Shown here in pieces: positions 15,337 to 27,024 of a DNA stretch of 27,024 bases (positions within the stretch are counted from its first letter, which is position 1; each line of letters begins with the position of its first letter). The position numbers and the translations under genes were made by a program. This stretch comes from DASYYE01 sp035946955 (GTDB taxonomy: Bacteria; Actinomycetota; Actinomycetes; Streptosporangiales; Streptosporangiaceae), in assembly GCA_035946955.1 (NCBI GenBank), contig DASYYE010000355.1, positions 1 to 27,024 of the forward strand. The letters run 5' to 3'. The notes under the pieces are model-generated. The model worked only from the letters and a program-made list of their open reading frames with translations. It was not told where the DNA came from and searched no databases.

Positions 15337-16521
15337 TTGCCAGGACGACCAGGGACACCAAGGCTACTGCGGGAGATCAACGACCGCGCAGCCCTCGAAC
15401 TGCTGCTCGCGGAAGGGCCACTGACCCGGACACAGCTCGGTGAACGCACCGGCCTGTCCAAGGTGACCGCTTCGCAGATGCTCGCAAGGCTGGAAGAGCG
15501 CGGCCTGGTCAGCGTCGCTGGCCAGCAGGCCGCCGGGCGCGGTCCCAGCGCCGCCCTGTACGCGGTCGTGCCCTCAAGCGCTTATGTGGCCGGGCTCGAC
15601 GTCGCACCCGAGGCCGTCACCACCGGAGTCGCGGACGTGACGGGGCGCATGCTCACCGAGGTGACCGTGGACCCCAATGGCTCGCACCACCCGGTCAACC
15701 TGGTCCATGAAGCGGTCGCCACCGCGTGCCAGTCGGCGGGCGTGTCACAGGACCAGCTCCGGGCATTCGTCATCGGCACCGGCGGCATGGTCGACCCCCA
15801 CACAGGTGACGTGCATCTGCACGTGGACATGCCCGACTGGCACGAAGGCGTACTCGGGGCACTGCGGGGCGACCTGCGACGGCCGGTCAGCATCGAGAAC
15901 GACGTCAACCTCGCGGCCATGGCCGAACGCGCGGTCGGCGCCGCCCGCGGTGTAGACAACTTCGTGTTCGTGTGGATGGGGGTCGGCCTGGGGCTCGCCA
16001 CCGTCATCGGCGGACGGCTGCACCGGGGGGCAAGGGGCGCCGCTGGTGAGATCGGCTACCTGCCCGTGCCTGGGGCGTCCTTGCCCGAGGACCTCACCCA
16101 CCCGTCCTCAGGCGGGTTCCGGTCACTGGTCGGCGCCCGGGCCGTCCAGGCGCTAGCGGCCCAGTACGGGTTCACCGGCCAGACCACGGGAGAGGCCGTG
16201 CGGGCCGGGGTCAGCGCCGCACAGGCCGGCGAGGACAACGGGCTCGACTTCCTGAGCGAACTGGCCACCCGCGTGGCGGTCGGGCTGGCCGCGGTCGCCG
16301 TCACGCTCGACCCCAGCCTCATGGTGCTCGGCGGTGAGGTCGGCCAGGCCGGCGGCACGCCGCTGGCCCAGCTCGTCAGCGCGGAGGTGGGCCGGATCTG
16401 CCCGGTCACCCCCTCCGTGGTGCCCACCTCCGTGACCAACGACCCGGTGCTGCGCGGCGCCCTGCTCACCGCCGTGGACCAGGCACGCGCCGAACTGCTG
16501 GCCTCCGTCGCCAACAGCTGA
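15337..16521 (+). CDS. ROK-family transcriptional regulator
   Basis: ROK repressors bind DNA through a winged helix-turn-helix and sense sugars with a sugar-kinase-like domain. The product has 394 residues from TTG 15337. The HTH is at about 29-58 (LTRTQLGERTGLSKVTASQMLARLEERGLV). The sensor domain contains the family signature HRGARGAAGEIGYLPV and IENDVNLAA, whose Asp matches the kinase catalytic Asp. The zinc-binding Cys cluster (CxCGxxGC) that normally follows the signature is absent: the segment GASLPEDLTHPSSGGFRSLVG has no Cys. TTG 15337 is chosen because GAGGGGG (15325-15331) precedes it and the longer frame from TTG 15280 adds a Cys-rich stretch unlike the family. It is divergent from the sugar importer and is the obvious regulator of it. 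Confidence 0.9.
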   Translation: MPGRPGTPRLLREINDRAALELLLAEGPLTRTQLGERTGLSKVTASQMLARLEERGLVSVAGQQAAGRGPSAALYAVVPSSAYVAGLDVAPEAVTTGVADVTGRMLTEVTVDPNGSHHPVNLVHEAVATACQSAGVSQDQLRAFVIGTGGMVDPHTGDVHLHVDMPDWHEGVLGALRGDLRRPVSIENDVNLAAMAERAVGAARGVDNFVFVWMGVGLGLATVIGGRLHRGARGAAGEIGYLPVPGASLPEDLTHPSSGGFRSLVGARAVQALAAQYGFTGQTTGEAVRAGVSAAQAGEDNGLDFLSELATRVAVGLAAVAVTLDPSLMVLGGEVGQAGGTPLAQLVSAEVGRICPVTPSVVPTSVTNDPVLRGALLTAVDQARAELLASVANS

Positions 16522-16569
16522 GCTGACAGCACCGCCCTGGCCAGGCCAGCCGTTCCCCGCCCGGCTGGG

Positions 16570-17226
16570 TCACGACCACATCTCGTCCGGGTGACCGGGC
16601 TCGGTCTTGCACTGCCAGAGCTGGACCTTGTCGCCGTTGCGCCCGTCGCCCGAGGCATTGGCATCCAGGCACAGGCCGTGCGCACCATTTTGTATCTGGA
16701 AATTGCCCGCCTGGGTCGACCACGCCTGGTTCGACTTGCCGGTGCAGTGCCAGAGCTGGACCTTGTCCCCGTTGCGCCCGTCGCCCGAAGCACTGGCATC
16801 CAGGCACAGGCCGTGCGCCACGTTGATGAACTGGAAGGTGCGGAAGTTCTGGATCCACTCCATGTCGGGGGTGCCGTGGCAGTGCCAGAGCTGGACGGGA
16901 TCGCCGTTAGTCCCGTCGTGGGAGGCCACGGCATCCAGGCACAGGCGGTGCGCGCCATTGGTGACCTCGTGGGGTGTCAGGGCCTGGGCAGGTGTGAGCG
17001 GCACCCAGTGCAGGGTGACCGCGGGCACGTGGTGCCCGTGCCGCAAGACCCGGTGTCCCGCAACGGCGGCACTGGCTGGCGTGGCAGCCAGTGCTACGGC
17101 GGCGGCGAGCGCCAAAATGGCCGCCATGACCAGGCCATATCTGCGGCCGGTCAGCTGGCGCTGCTGTCGGGTGCTGTTACTACGAGGCCTGCTGCGTGCT
17201 GTAACCGGGGGAATGTCGCACTTCAT
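16570..17226 (-). CDS. Secreted ricin-type beta-trefoil lectin (CBM13-like)
   Basis: The product has 218 residues. A 30-residue basic N-region precedes a hydrophobic core (GLVMAAILALAAAVALAATPASA), giving a Sec-type signal with likely cleavage after ASA near residue 54. The mature part has three beta-trefoil repeats of 45 residues: NGAHRLCLDAVASHDGTNGD, VAHGLCLDASASGDGRNGDK and NGAHGLCLDANASGDGRNGDK. Each is followed by VQLW(H/Q)C and an aromatic near W. Such modules bind galactose or xylan-type sugars; no catalytic domain is attached. AGGTG upstream of ATG 17226 supports the start. It is convergent with the ROK gene. A secreted carbohydrate-binding protein fits the saccharolytic neighbourhood, but I see no operator match. 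Confidence 0.88.
   Translation of the reverse strand: MKCDIPPVTARSRPRSNSTRQQRQLTGRRYGLVMAAILALAAAVALAATPASAAVAGHRVLRHGHHVPAVTLHWVPLTPAQALTPHEVTNGAHRLCLDAVASHDGTNGDPVQLWHCHGTPDMEWIQNFRTFQFINVAHGLCLDASASGDGRNGDKVQLWHCTGKSNQAWSTQAGNFQIQNGAHGLCLDANASGDGRNGDKVQLWQCKTEPGHPDEMWS
16613..17017 (-). repeat. Three 135-nt tandem repeats in the lectin gene
   Basis: Three copies begin at 16613, 16748 and 16883 with an exact 135-nt (45-codon) period. The first two are nearly identical over about 70 nt; the third differs more. This suggests a recent internal duplication of one trefoil repeat. Confidence 0.75.
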
Positions 17227-17384
17227 TGTGACACCTCATGCCTCCTGGGCCGCAGGTGGACAACCGACCATCATCCCGCCCGTACACATCACCTCGCAAG
17301 GGCGGAAGCTATGCCATTCCACCATCTACTGACACCGCAGGCGGCCAGGATGCTGCGTCTCGTCTGCTTGACTCCACAGACCTG

Positions 17385-17553
17385 CTGTGGTGGGCTAGCG
17401 TCCGTCCAATCGACGGCAGTGGAGGAAGCCGGTGTGAGTCCGGCGCGGTCCCGCCACTGTGACCGGGGAGTGACCCTCGTAACAGCCACTACCGCACAGC
17501 GGTGGGAAGGCTGAGGAGAGCTTCGATCCGGGAGCCAGGAGACTCCGGCCGTC
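17385..17553 (+). ncRNA. Cobalamin (B12) riboswitch
   Basis: The conserved parts of the cobalamin aptamer are visible in order: AAGCCGGTGTGAGTCCGGC (17425-17442), the GGTCCCGCCACTGTGA stretch (about 17447-17462), and the B12 box AGCCAGGAGACTCCGGCC (17533-17550). It lies immediately upstream of a cobalamin synthesis operon. The 5' limit is approximate. In this family, coenzyme B12 binding lowers expression of the downstream genes. Confidence 0.95.
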
Positions 17554-17557
17554 TGAT

Positions 17558-17591
17558 CCTTCGTCCCGGGGCGTGGTCACCCCGAGGAAGG
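17558..17591 (+). promoter_or_regulatory. Riboswitch expression platform masking a Shine-Dalgarno
   Basis: CCTTCG (17558-17563) and the GGGG run (17568-17571) can pair with CCCCGAGGAAGG (17580-17591), which contains the Shine-Dalgarno AGGAAGG (17585-17591) of the leader ORF at 17598. There is no terminator-like U tract, so control of translation initiation is favoured over control of termination. Confidence 0.65.
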
Positions 17592-17597
17592 CCAGTC

Positions 17598-17648
17598 ATG
17601 GTCACGCCGTCACCGGTCAGCCCACTTCACTCCCCACCTATCCCATGA
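17598..17648 (+). CDS. 16-codon proline-rich leader ORF, coupled to cobD
   Basis: ATG 17598 lies 6 nt after AGGAAGG and opens a 16-codon frame, MVTPSPVSPLHSPPIP, with six prolines. Its TGA (17646-17648) overlaps the cobD ATG (17645-17647) as ATGA. The cobD start itself is preceded only by pyrimidine-rich sequence. The leader therefore has the ribosome site that the riboswitch can mask, and cobD probably depends on ribosomes arriving from it. No function is assigned to the peptide. Confidence 0.6.
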   Translation: MVTPSPVSPLHSPPIP

Positions 17649-18634
17649 GGCGCAGGTGGCCCGGCCTGGCGACCGGGCTGCTGATCGGCGCGGCACTGGA
17701 CGCGCTGCTCGCCGACCCCCCCAGCGCCCACCCAGTGGCGCTGTTCGGCAGCACGGCCACCCGCGCCGAGCACACCCTGTGGGCCGACACCCGTACCCGT
17801 GGCGTCGCCTTCACAGCCGCCTGCGTAGTCCCCGTAGCCGCAGCCGGCTGGACCCTGGCCCAGATCTCACGCCGCAAGCGTCTCGCGGCCACCCTGGCAA
17901 CAGCCGCGGCCACCTGGACAGTGCTGGGCGGCGCCAGCCTCGCCGCAGAAGCGACCCGCATCGCCGAGGCCCTGGATGCCGGTGACCTCGACACCGCCCG
18001 CCGCCGCCTCCCCGCCCTGTGCGGTCGCGACCCAGACACCCTGGACGCCGCCGAGATCGCCCGCGCCACAGTCGAGTCAGTAGCGGAGAACACCAGCGAC
18101 GCGGTGGTTGCCCCGCTGCTCTGGGGCGCCGCCGCGGGCCTTCCTGGCCTGCTCGCCTACCGGGCCGTGAACACCCTGGACGCCATGGTCGGCCACCGCA
18201 GCCCCCGCTACGCCCGTTTCGGCTGGTCCTCCGCCCGCCTGGACGACATCGCGAACCTGGCCCCCGCCCGCCTGACCGCCCTGCTAGCCGCCGCCCTCTC
18301 CCCCGCCGTAGGCGGCACCCCCCGCGCCGCCCTAGCAGTCCTGCACCGTGACGGCGCGAACCACCCCAGCCCCAACGCAGGCCACTGCGAAGCCGCTTTC
18401 GCAGGCGCCCTGGGAATCCGCCTAGGGGGCACCAACACCTACAAGGGCCGAGTGGAACAGCGCGGCCTCCTAGGCAACGGAAGAGCGCCTACGAGCGACG
18501 ACATCGAACGCGCCGTCCGCCTGTCCCGCCTGATCACCCTGGCAGCCACGCTGATAAGCGCCCTCCTAGCCCATTACCTCCACGGTCGCAAAGCCCAGCC
18601 GGCAGGCGCCCCCCTTCCCAGGAGCCGACCGTGA
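17645..18634 (+). CDS. cobD: Adenosylcobinamide-phosphate synthase CobD/CbiB
   Basis: CobD attaches the aminopropanol linker to adenosylcobyric acid, giving adenosylcobinamide (phosphate), at the membrane. The product has 329 residues, the usual length. N-terminal GLATGLLIGAALDALLADPP, ESVAENTSDAVVAPLLWG, YRAVNTLDAMVGHRSPRY and NAGHCEAAFAGALGIRLGGTNTY are family signatures, and several hydrophobic helices are visible. ATG 17645 is chosen over the upstream in-frame GTG 17573, which lies inside the riboswitch platform, because the protein matches the family from this point and the codon overlaps the leader stop. Its stop overlaps the cobQ start (GTGA). Expression is expected to fall when B12 is plentiful. 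Confidence 0.93.
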   Translation: MRRRWPGLATGLLIGAALDALLADPPSAHPVALFGSTATRAEHTLWADTRTRGVAFTAACVVPVAAAGWTLAQISRRKRLAATLATAAATWTVLGGASLAAEATRIAEALDAGDLDTARRRLPALCGRDPDTLDAAEIARATVESVAENTSDAVVAPLLWGAAAGLPGLLAYRAVNTLDAMVGHRSPRYARFGWSSARLDDIANLAPARLTALLAAALSPAVGGTPRAALAVLHRDGANHPSPNAGHCEAAFAGALGIRLGGTNTYKGRVEQRGLLGNGRAPTSDDIERAVRLSRLITLAATLISALLAHYLHGRKAQPAGAPLPRSRP

Positions 18635-20177
18635 AAGGCCTCCTGGTGGCGGGCACCGCGTCAGACGCGGGCAAGAGCGTCGTCGCCGCCGGCCTCTGCC
18701 GCTGGCTGGCGCGCCAGGGCCTGAAGGTAGCCCCCTTCAAGGGCCAGAACATGTCCCTCAACTCGGTCGTCACACATGACGGCGCAGAGATCGGCCGGGC
18801 CCAGGCCATGCAGGCCGCCGCGGCAGGTGCCGAACCGGAGGCCGCCATGAACCCCGTGCTGCTCAAGCCCGGTGGGGACGGCCGCAGCCAGGTCATGGTG
18901 CTGGGCGAACCAGTCGCCGACGCGGATGCCCTCGGCTACCGCAACCTGAAGCCGAGGCTCCGCGAGACCGCCCTGTCCTGCCTGGCGGACCTGGCCGCGC
19001 GGTTCGACGTCGTGGTCTGCGAGGGGGCTGGCAGCCCGGCCGAGGTCAACCTGCGGGAGGCCGACTTCGCGAACATGGGACTCGCCCGGGCCGCTGGCCT
19101 GCCGGCCGTGGTGGTCGCAGACATCGACCGCGGTGGCGCGATCGCGGGCCTGTTCGGCACCCTCGCCCTGCTGGGCGCCGAGGACCAGGCGCTGGTCTCT
19201 GGGTTCGTCATCAACAAGTTCCGCGGTGACCCACGGCTGCTGGCTCCGGGCTTGGACACACTGGCGGACCTCACCGGCCGCCCAACCCTCGGCGTCCTGC
19301 CGTGGCAGCCCGGCCTGTGGGTCGACGCCGAGGACTCGCTCAGCCTCCCGGCCGCCGGCATGACCGGTTCCGGCGGCCCCGCTGCCAGTTCGCCCGGGGC
19401 AGCCCGGGACCCGCTGCGGGTGGCAGTCGTGCGGCTGCCGCACATCAGCAACTTCACCGACACCGACCCGCTGGCCGCCGAGCCCGGGGTGGCCGTGCGT
19501 TTCGTCACCTCAGCGGCTGAGGTCGCCGACGCTGACCTGGTCATCCTGCCGGGCAGCCGAGCCACGGTCGCCGACCTGGCATGGCTGCGCGAGCGCGGCC
19601 TGGCAGCGGCCATAGCCGAGCGGGCCGCGCGGGCACGCCCGGTCCTGGGGATCTGCGGCGGCTACCAGATGCTGGCCACCGAGATCCACGACAACGTCGA
19701 GAGCAAGGCCGGGGTCGTGCCGGGCCTTGCCCTGCTGCCCGCAGTTGCGAGGTTTGGCCAGGCCAAGGTGTTGCGCCAGTGCAGCGGCACCGCCTTTGGC
19801 TGGCCCGTGACCGGCTACGAGATCCACCACGGCGTCGTGGCGACCACGGCCGCCACGCCTGCCCAGACCGTGGCACCCCAGGCCACCGCGGGCCAGCACA
19901 GCCCGTTCCCTGGCGGCTGTGCCGTGGCAGCGGTCCGCGGCACCACGTGGCACGGGCTGCTGGAGAGCGACGGGTTCCGCCGGGAACTGCTCAGCCAGGT
20001 CGCGGCGGAGACAGGACAGAGCTTCACACCCACTGCGGTGTGCTTCCACGACGTACGTGAGCGCCAGCTCGACACGCTCGGCGACCTTGTCGCCAACCAC
20101 CTCGACACCGCCGCGTTGATGGACCTCATCGAGCATGGCCCCACGCCGGGCCTGCCCTTCATCCCGCCGGGGGCACC

Positions 20178-20181
<4 letters not shown>
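18631..20181 (+). CDS. cobQ: Cobyric acid synthase CobQ
   Basis: CobQ uses glutamine and ATP to amidate four side chains of adenosylcobyrinic acid a,c-diamide to cobyric acid. The product has 516 residues. The N-terminal ATPase half has the P-loop GTASDAGKS (8-16), KGQNMSLNS and VVCEGAGSPAEVNL. The C-terminal glutamine amidotransferase half has the triad region VLGICGGYQML (Cys near 342) and GYEIHHG (His near 400). It starts at GTG 18631 inside the cobD stop and ends in an ATGA overlap with cobN. Confidence 0.95.
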
Positions 20182-23929
<3,748 letters not shown>

Positions 23930-23933
<4 letters not shown>

Positions 23934-26146
23934 GCACGCGAGCGGGACCAGCAGGGCGAGCGGGATGGCTGGGCTTCCCGTTCAGCGCGGTTGTGGGCAT
24001 GGACGAGCTCCGGCTGGCCCTGACGCTGAACGCGGTGTCCCCCGCAGTGGGCGGGGTGCTCGTGCGCGGCGAGAAGGGCACGGCCAAGTCCACGATGGTG
24101 CGAGCGCTGGCGGCCGTGCTGCCGGAGGTCGACGTGGTGGCCGGGTGCCGGTTCTCCTGCGACCCCGCCCACCCCGGCCCCGGCTGCCCCGACGGCCCGC
24201 ATGAGCCGGGAGCTGCCGGTCACACGCGTCCGGCACGCCTGGTCGAGCTGCCCGTGGGCGCCTCCGAGGACCGTCTCACCGGGGCCCTCGACATCGAACG
24301 TGCCCTGACCGAAGGCGTCAAGGCCTACGAACCGGGCCTGCTGGCCGCCGCCAACCGCGGCGTCCTCTACGTGGACGAGGTCAACCTGCTCCACGACCAC
24401 CTGGTGGACCTGCTGCTGGACGCCGCCGCACTGGGCACCTGCTACGTCGAGCGCGACGGTGTCTCGGTCCAGCACGCCGCCAGGTTCCTGCTGGTCGGCA
24501 CCATGAACCCCGAAGAGGGCGAACTCCGGCCCCAGTTGCTGGACCGTTTCGGCCTCACCGCGCAGGCCGCCGCACCCAAAGACCCAGCCCAACGAGCCGA
24601 GGTCATCCGCAGGCGCCTGGCCTACGAGTCCGACCCCCACACGTTCGCAGCCCAGTGGGCCGCTGCCGAGGCAGCCCTCGCCGACCGCATCGCGCAGGCC
24701 CGCCGCCTGCTGCCGAAGGTCGGTCTGCCCGAGGAGGCCCTGCACCAGATCGCCAGCGTCTGTGCCGCGTTCGGCGTGGACGGCCTGCGTGCCGACCTGG
24801 TCATCGCCCGCGCCTCGGTAGCCCACGCCGCCTGGGAGGGCCGCACCGAGGTCACCGACTCCGATATCCGCGCGGCCGCTGCCCTGGCCCTCCCCCACCG
24901 CCGGCGCCGCCAGCCCTTCGATCCCCCCACCCTGGACCCAGCGGACCTGGACCGCGCCCTGGACCAGGCCCGCCAGGATGCCCAGCCCGAACCGAGCCCG
25001 CAAACCACACCCGCCGACGATGACCCGGACCCTGACGACCGGGGCCCCGACGACCAGGGCCCCGGCAGCGGCCAGCCCATGCCTGGTGACGAGCGTCCCA
25101 CCAGTGCAGGCCCACCCATGCCGAGCCCAGCCACAGCCGGCGCTGACGCCGCCGAGGAGCCCGGCCAGGCCGGTGAGCCACGCAACACGAGCGGGAAGGG
25201 GGCAGCGCCGGTGAGTGAGCCCGCGGTGCCCTTCCCGGCCGCCAGGGTGAAGCGCCTTGAGGTGCCCGGGATCGGGACGGGCAGCCCGGGCCGCCGCTCC
25301 CGCGCCAGGACCGAGACGGGACGCGTCACCACGGCACGCATCCCGCGGGGCCGGCCCACCGCCATCCACGCACCTGCGACCCTGATGGCCGCCGCACCCC
25401 ACCAAGTCGCGCGTGGCCGGGGTGAGGGCCCTGGGCTGTCCAACGGCCACGGCCCATCAGGCCATCGCCGTGGTCTTGTGCTCAGGCGCGAGGACCTGCG
25501 CGAGCCGCACCGCGAGGGCCGCGAGTCCAACCTGATCCTGTTCGTCGTGGACGCGAGCGGTTCCATGGCGGCGCGTTCGCGCATGGGCGCGGTCAAGGGC
25601 GCGGTGCTGTCTCTGCTGCTCGACGCCTACCAGCGCCGCGACAAAGTCGGCCTGATCACGTTCCGGGGCAGCCGGGCCGATGTCCTGCTGCCGCCGACGT
25701 CCTCGGTCGAAGCGGCCGTGCCTCGCCTGACGGCCCTGCCGACCGGGGGCCGCACCCCACTCGCGGCCGGCCTGCTGAGGGCCCACGACATGCTGCGCAC
25801 CGAACGCCTGCGCGACCCCCGCAGACGCCCCCTGCTGGTGCTCGTCACCGACGGCCGCGCCACGGACGCCACCACAGGGTGCGTCGGCACTGCTGGTGGC
25901 GCACCACCAGGGGCAGGCGCTGCCGCGGCAGCCGCCCACCAGGCAGCGGCCCTGCTGGCCAGCACCGGGGTGGCCGCCATTGTGGTGGACTGCGAGTCAG
26001 GCCCGGTACGGCTCGGCCTGGCGGCCGAGCTCGCCGCGACCCTGCGATGCCCGGCGCTGCGCCTGGCGGAACTCGCCGCGGGCCCACTGGCCGACACCGT
26101 GCGCGCACTGCGCGGGGGTTTCCACCACAGCGAGGAGGTCGCCTGA
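23930..26146 (+). CDS. Fused ChlI-ChlD-type chelatase ATPase/VWA subunit (partner of CobN)
   Basis: The 738-residue product joins the two small-subunit functions of a Mg/Co chelatase. The AAA+ domain has Walker A GEKGTAKST (47-55), Walker B VLYVDEVNLL (about 145-154) and the arginine-finger region LRPQLLDRFGL. A Pro/Asp/Gly-rich linker runs at about 335-500. The C-terminal von Willebrand A domain carries the metal-ion site VVDASGSM (about 541-548), with T and D residues further on (GGRTPLAAG, LVTDGRAT). No separate cobS or cobT gene is present, so this fused protein is the likely ATPase and bridging partner of CobN. It overlaps cobN by 4 nt (ATGA) and cobO by 1 nt (TGATG). A Mg-chelatase role is less likely because the operon is otherwise wholly for cobalamin. 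Confidence 0.92.
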
Positions 26147-26760
26147 TGCCGCAGGGCAAGCCGTCCGTGGTACCCGACGATGGGCTGACCACGAAGCAGC
26201 GGCGCAACCGCCCCCTGATCGTCGTGCACACCGGGGAGATGAAGGGAAAGTCCACGGCCGCGTTCGGGATGGCGCTGCGGGCCTGGAACCAGGGCTGGCC
26301 CATCGTGGTGTACCAGTTCGTCAAGAGCGCCAAATGGCGGGTGGGCGAGGAAGCCGCCCTGCGGGCGCTGGGTCGCGTACACGCCGACACGGGCGAGGGT
26401 GGCCCGGTCACCTGGCACAAGATGGGCGACGGCTGGTCATGGACCTCCCGTCCAGGCAGCGAAGACGACCACGCCGCCAATGCACTGGAAGGCTGGGAGC
26501 AGGTCAAGCGCGACCTCGCCGCACAGGCCTACCGCTTCTACGTGCTGGATGAGTTCACCTACCCGATGAAGTGGGGCTGGGTCGACACCGACGACGTGGT
26601 GGCCACGCTGGCTGACCGGCCGGGCCAGCAGCACGTGGTCATCACCGGCCGGGGCGCTGACCCCCGCCTGGTCGCCGTCGCCGACCTGGTGGTGGAGATG
26701 ACCAAGGTCAAGCACCCGATGGATGCTGGCCAGAAGGGCCAGAAGGGCATCGAATGGTGA
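26146..26760 (+). CDS. cobO: Cob(I)yrinic acid a,c-diamide adenosyltransferase CobO
   Basis: CobO transfers the adenosyl group of ATP to reduced corrinoid cobalt. The product has 204 residues, usual for the CobA/CobO family. The P-loop is GEMKGKST (30-37), followed by AAFGMALRAWNQGW, VYQFVKSAKWRVGEE, VLDEFTYPMKWGW and the C-terminal VEMTKVKHPMDAGQKGQKGIEW, all family marks. ATG 26146 shares one base with the previous stop and has GAGGAGGT (26132-26139) upstream. A longer open frame from 25879 exists but lies within the chelatase gene. Confidence 0.95.
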   Translation: MPQGKPSVVPDDGLTTKQRRNRPLIVVHTGEMKGKSTAAFGMALRAWNQGWPIVVYQFVKSAKWRVGEEAALRALGRVHADTGEGGPVTWHKMGDGWSWTSRPGSEDDHAANALEGWEQVKRDLAAQAYRFYVLDEFTYPMKWGWVDTDDVVATLADRPGQQHVVITGRGADPRLVAVADLVVEMTKVKHPMDAGQKGQKGIEW

Positions 26761-27024
26761 GTCTGCCACGGCTCGTGGTCGCCGCGCCCGCGTCCGGGCA
26801 CGGCAAGACCACGCTGGCCTGCGGGCTGATGGCCGCGCTGCGCGCTCGGGGACTGGCCGTGTCTGGCCATAAGGTGGGCCCGGACTACATCGACCCCGGC
26901 TACCACGCGCTGGCCACTGGGCTGCCCGGCCGCAACCTGGACCCAGTGCTGTGCGGCGAGAACCTGGTCGCGCCGCTGTTCTTGCACGGGGCGGCGGGTG
27001 CGGACATTGCGGTGGTGGAAGGCG
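26754..27024 (+). CDS. cobB: Cobyrinic acid a,c-diamide synthase CobB/CbiA, 5' part only
   Basis: CobB amidates the a and c side chains of (hydrogeno)byrinic acid. Only the first 90 codons are inside the window; the frame runs off the right edge. The P-loop is PASGHGKTT (about 12-20), followed by LACGLMAALRARGLAVSGHKVGPDYIDPGYHALATG, which is characteristic of the family's N-terminal ATPase domain. ATG 26754 is followed by GTG 26757; both are in frame, so the overlap with cobO is 7 or 4 nt. As the sixth enzyme gene in the operon it should share the riboswitch control. Confidence 0.93.
   Translation, partial: MVSLPRLVVAAPASGHGKTTLACGLMAALRARGLAVSGHKVGPDYIDPGYHALATGLPGRNLDPVLCGENLVAPLFLHGAAGADIAVVEG

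Noticed and set aside
16537..16549. CTGGCC-A-GGCCAG as a terminator between the ROK and lectin genes
   Set aside because: The single-base spacer leaves only a 4- to 5-bp stem once a loop forms; too weak to claim.
16591..17514. 307-residue plus-strand frame opposite the lectin gene
   Set aside because: Its repeats mirror the antisense of the lectin repeats, and it runs into the riboswitch; it is a shadow of the lectin gene.
17573..17644. In-frame GTG 17573 as the cobD start
   Set aside because: It lies inside the riboswitch expression platform with no Shine-Dalgarno, and the extra 24 residues do not resemble the family.

Overview
The window is high-GC DNA with GTG and TTG starts, strong Shine-Dalgarno sites, many 4-nt gene overlaps, secreted lipoproteins and polysaccharide-degrading enzymes. 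This suggests a soil actinobacterium, probably mycelial (Streptosporangiales, Treboniales or Catenulisporales-like). That placement is inference from gene content and style; no marker gene is present.

Left part (1-10150): a truncated LytR-CpsA-Psr (LCP) cell-wall ligase gene on the minus strand; a divergent secreted GH18 chitinase-like gene carrying about 14 short Cys-containing repeats, broken by two single-base frameshifts; a Tat-exported protein of unknown function; about 1.25 kb of non-coding DNA with nested palindromes; a GH9 cellulase-like lipoprotein; and a small PF03640-type lipoprotein. Three strong hairpins (4483-4520, 9424-9462, 10118-10150) separate these units.

Middle part (10118-17226): a minus-strand sugar-uptake operon, in transcription order lipoprotein binding protein, permease, permease, and a cytoplasmic NagZ-like GH3 N-acetylhexosaminidase, with all three junctions overlapping by 4 nt. 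A ROK-family regulator is divergent from it, followed by a convergent secreted ricin-type lectin. No transport ATPase is encoded here. A 19-nt imperfect palindrome related to GTTAGGAAAGTTTCCTAAC lies upstream of the GH18 gene, upstream of the GH9 gene and between the transporter and the ROK gene. These three loci may therefore form one regulon for secreted polysaccharide breakdown, oligosaccharide import and intracellular hydrolysis.

Right part (about 17380-27024): an aerobic-type cobalamin operon led by a cobalamin riboswitch. Its expression platform appears to mask the Shine-Dalgarno sequence of a proline-rich 16-codon leader ORF, not that of the first enzyme gene. The leader stop overlaps the cobD start (ATGA), and cobD has no Shine-Dalgarno of its own, so the switch probably works through translational coupling. 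The order is leader, cobD, cobQ, cobN, a fused ChlI-ChlD-type chelatase subunit, cobO and cobB (truncated by the window end); every junction overlaps.

Most genes belong to known families. The least explained items are the riboswitch-leader-cobD arrangement, the shared operator, the GH9 protein with an altered catalytic-base motif, the repeat array of the GH18 protein, and the structured non-coding region at 6113-7362.
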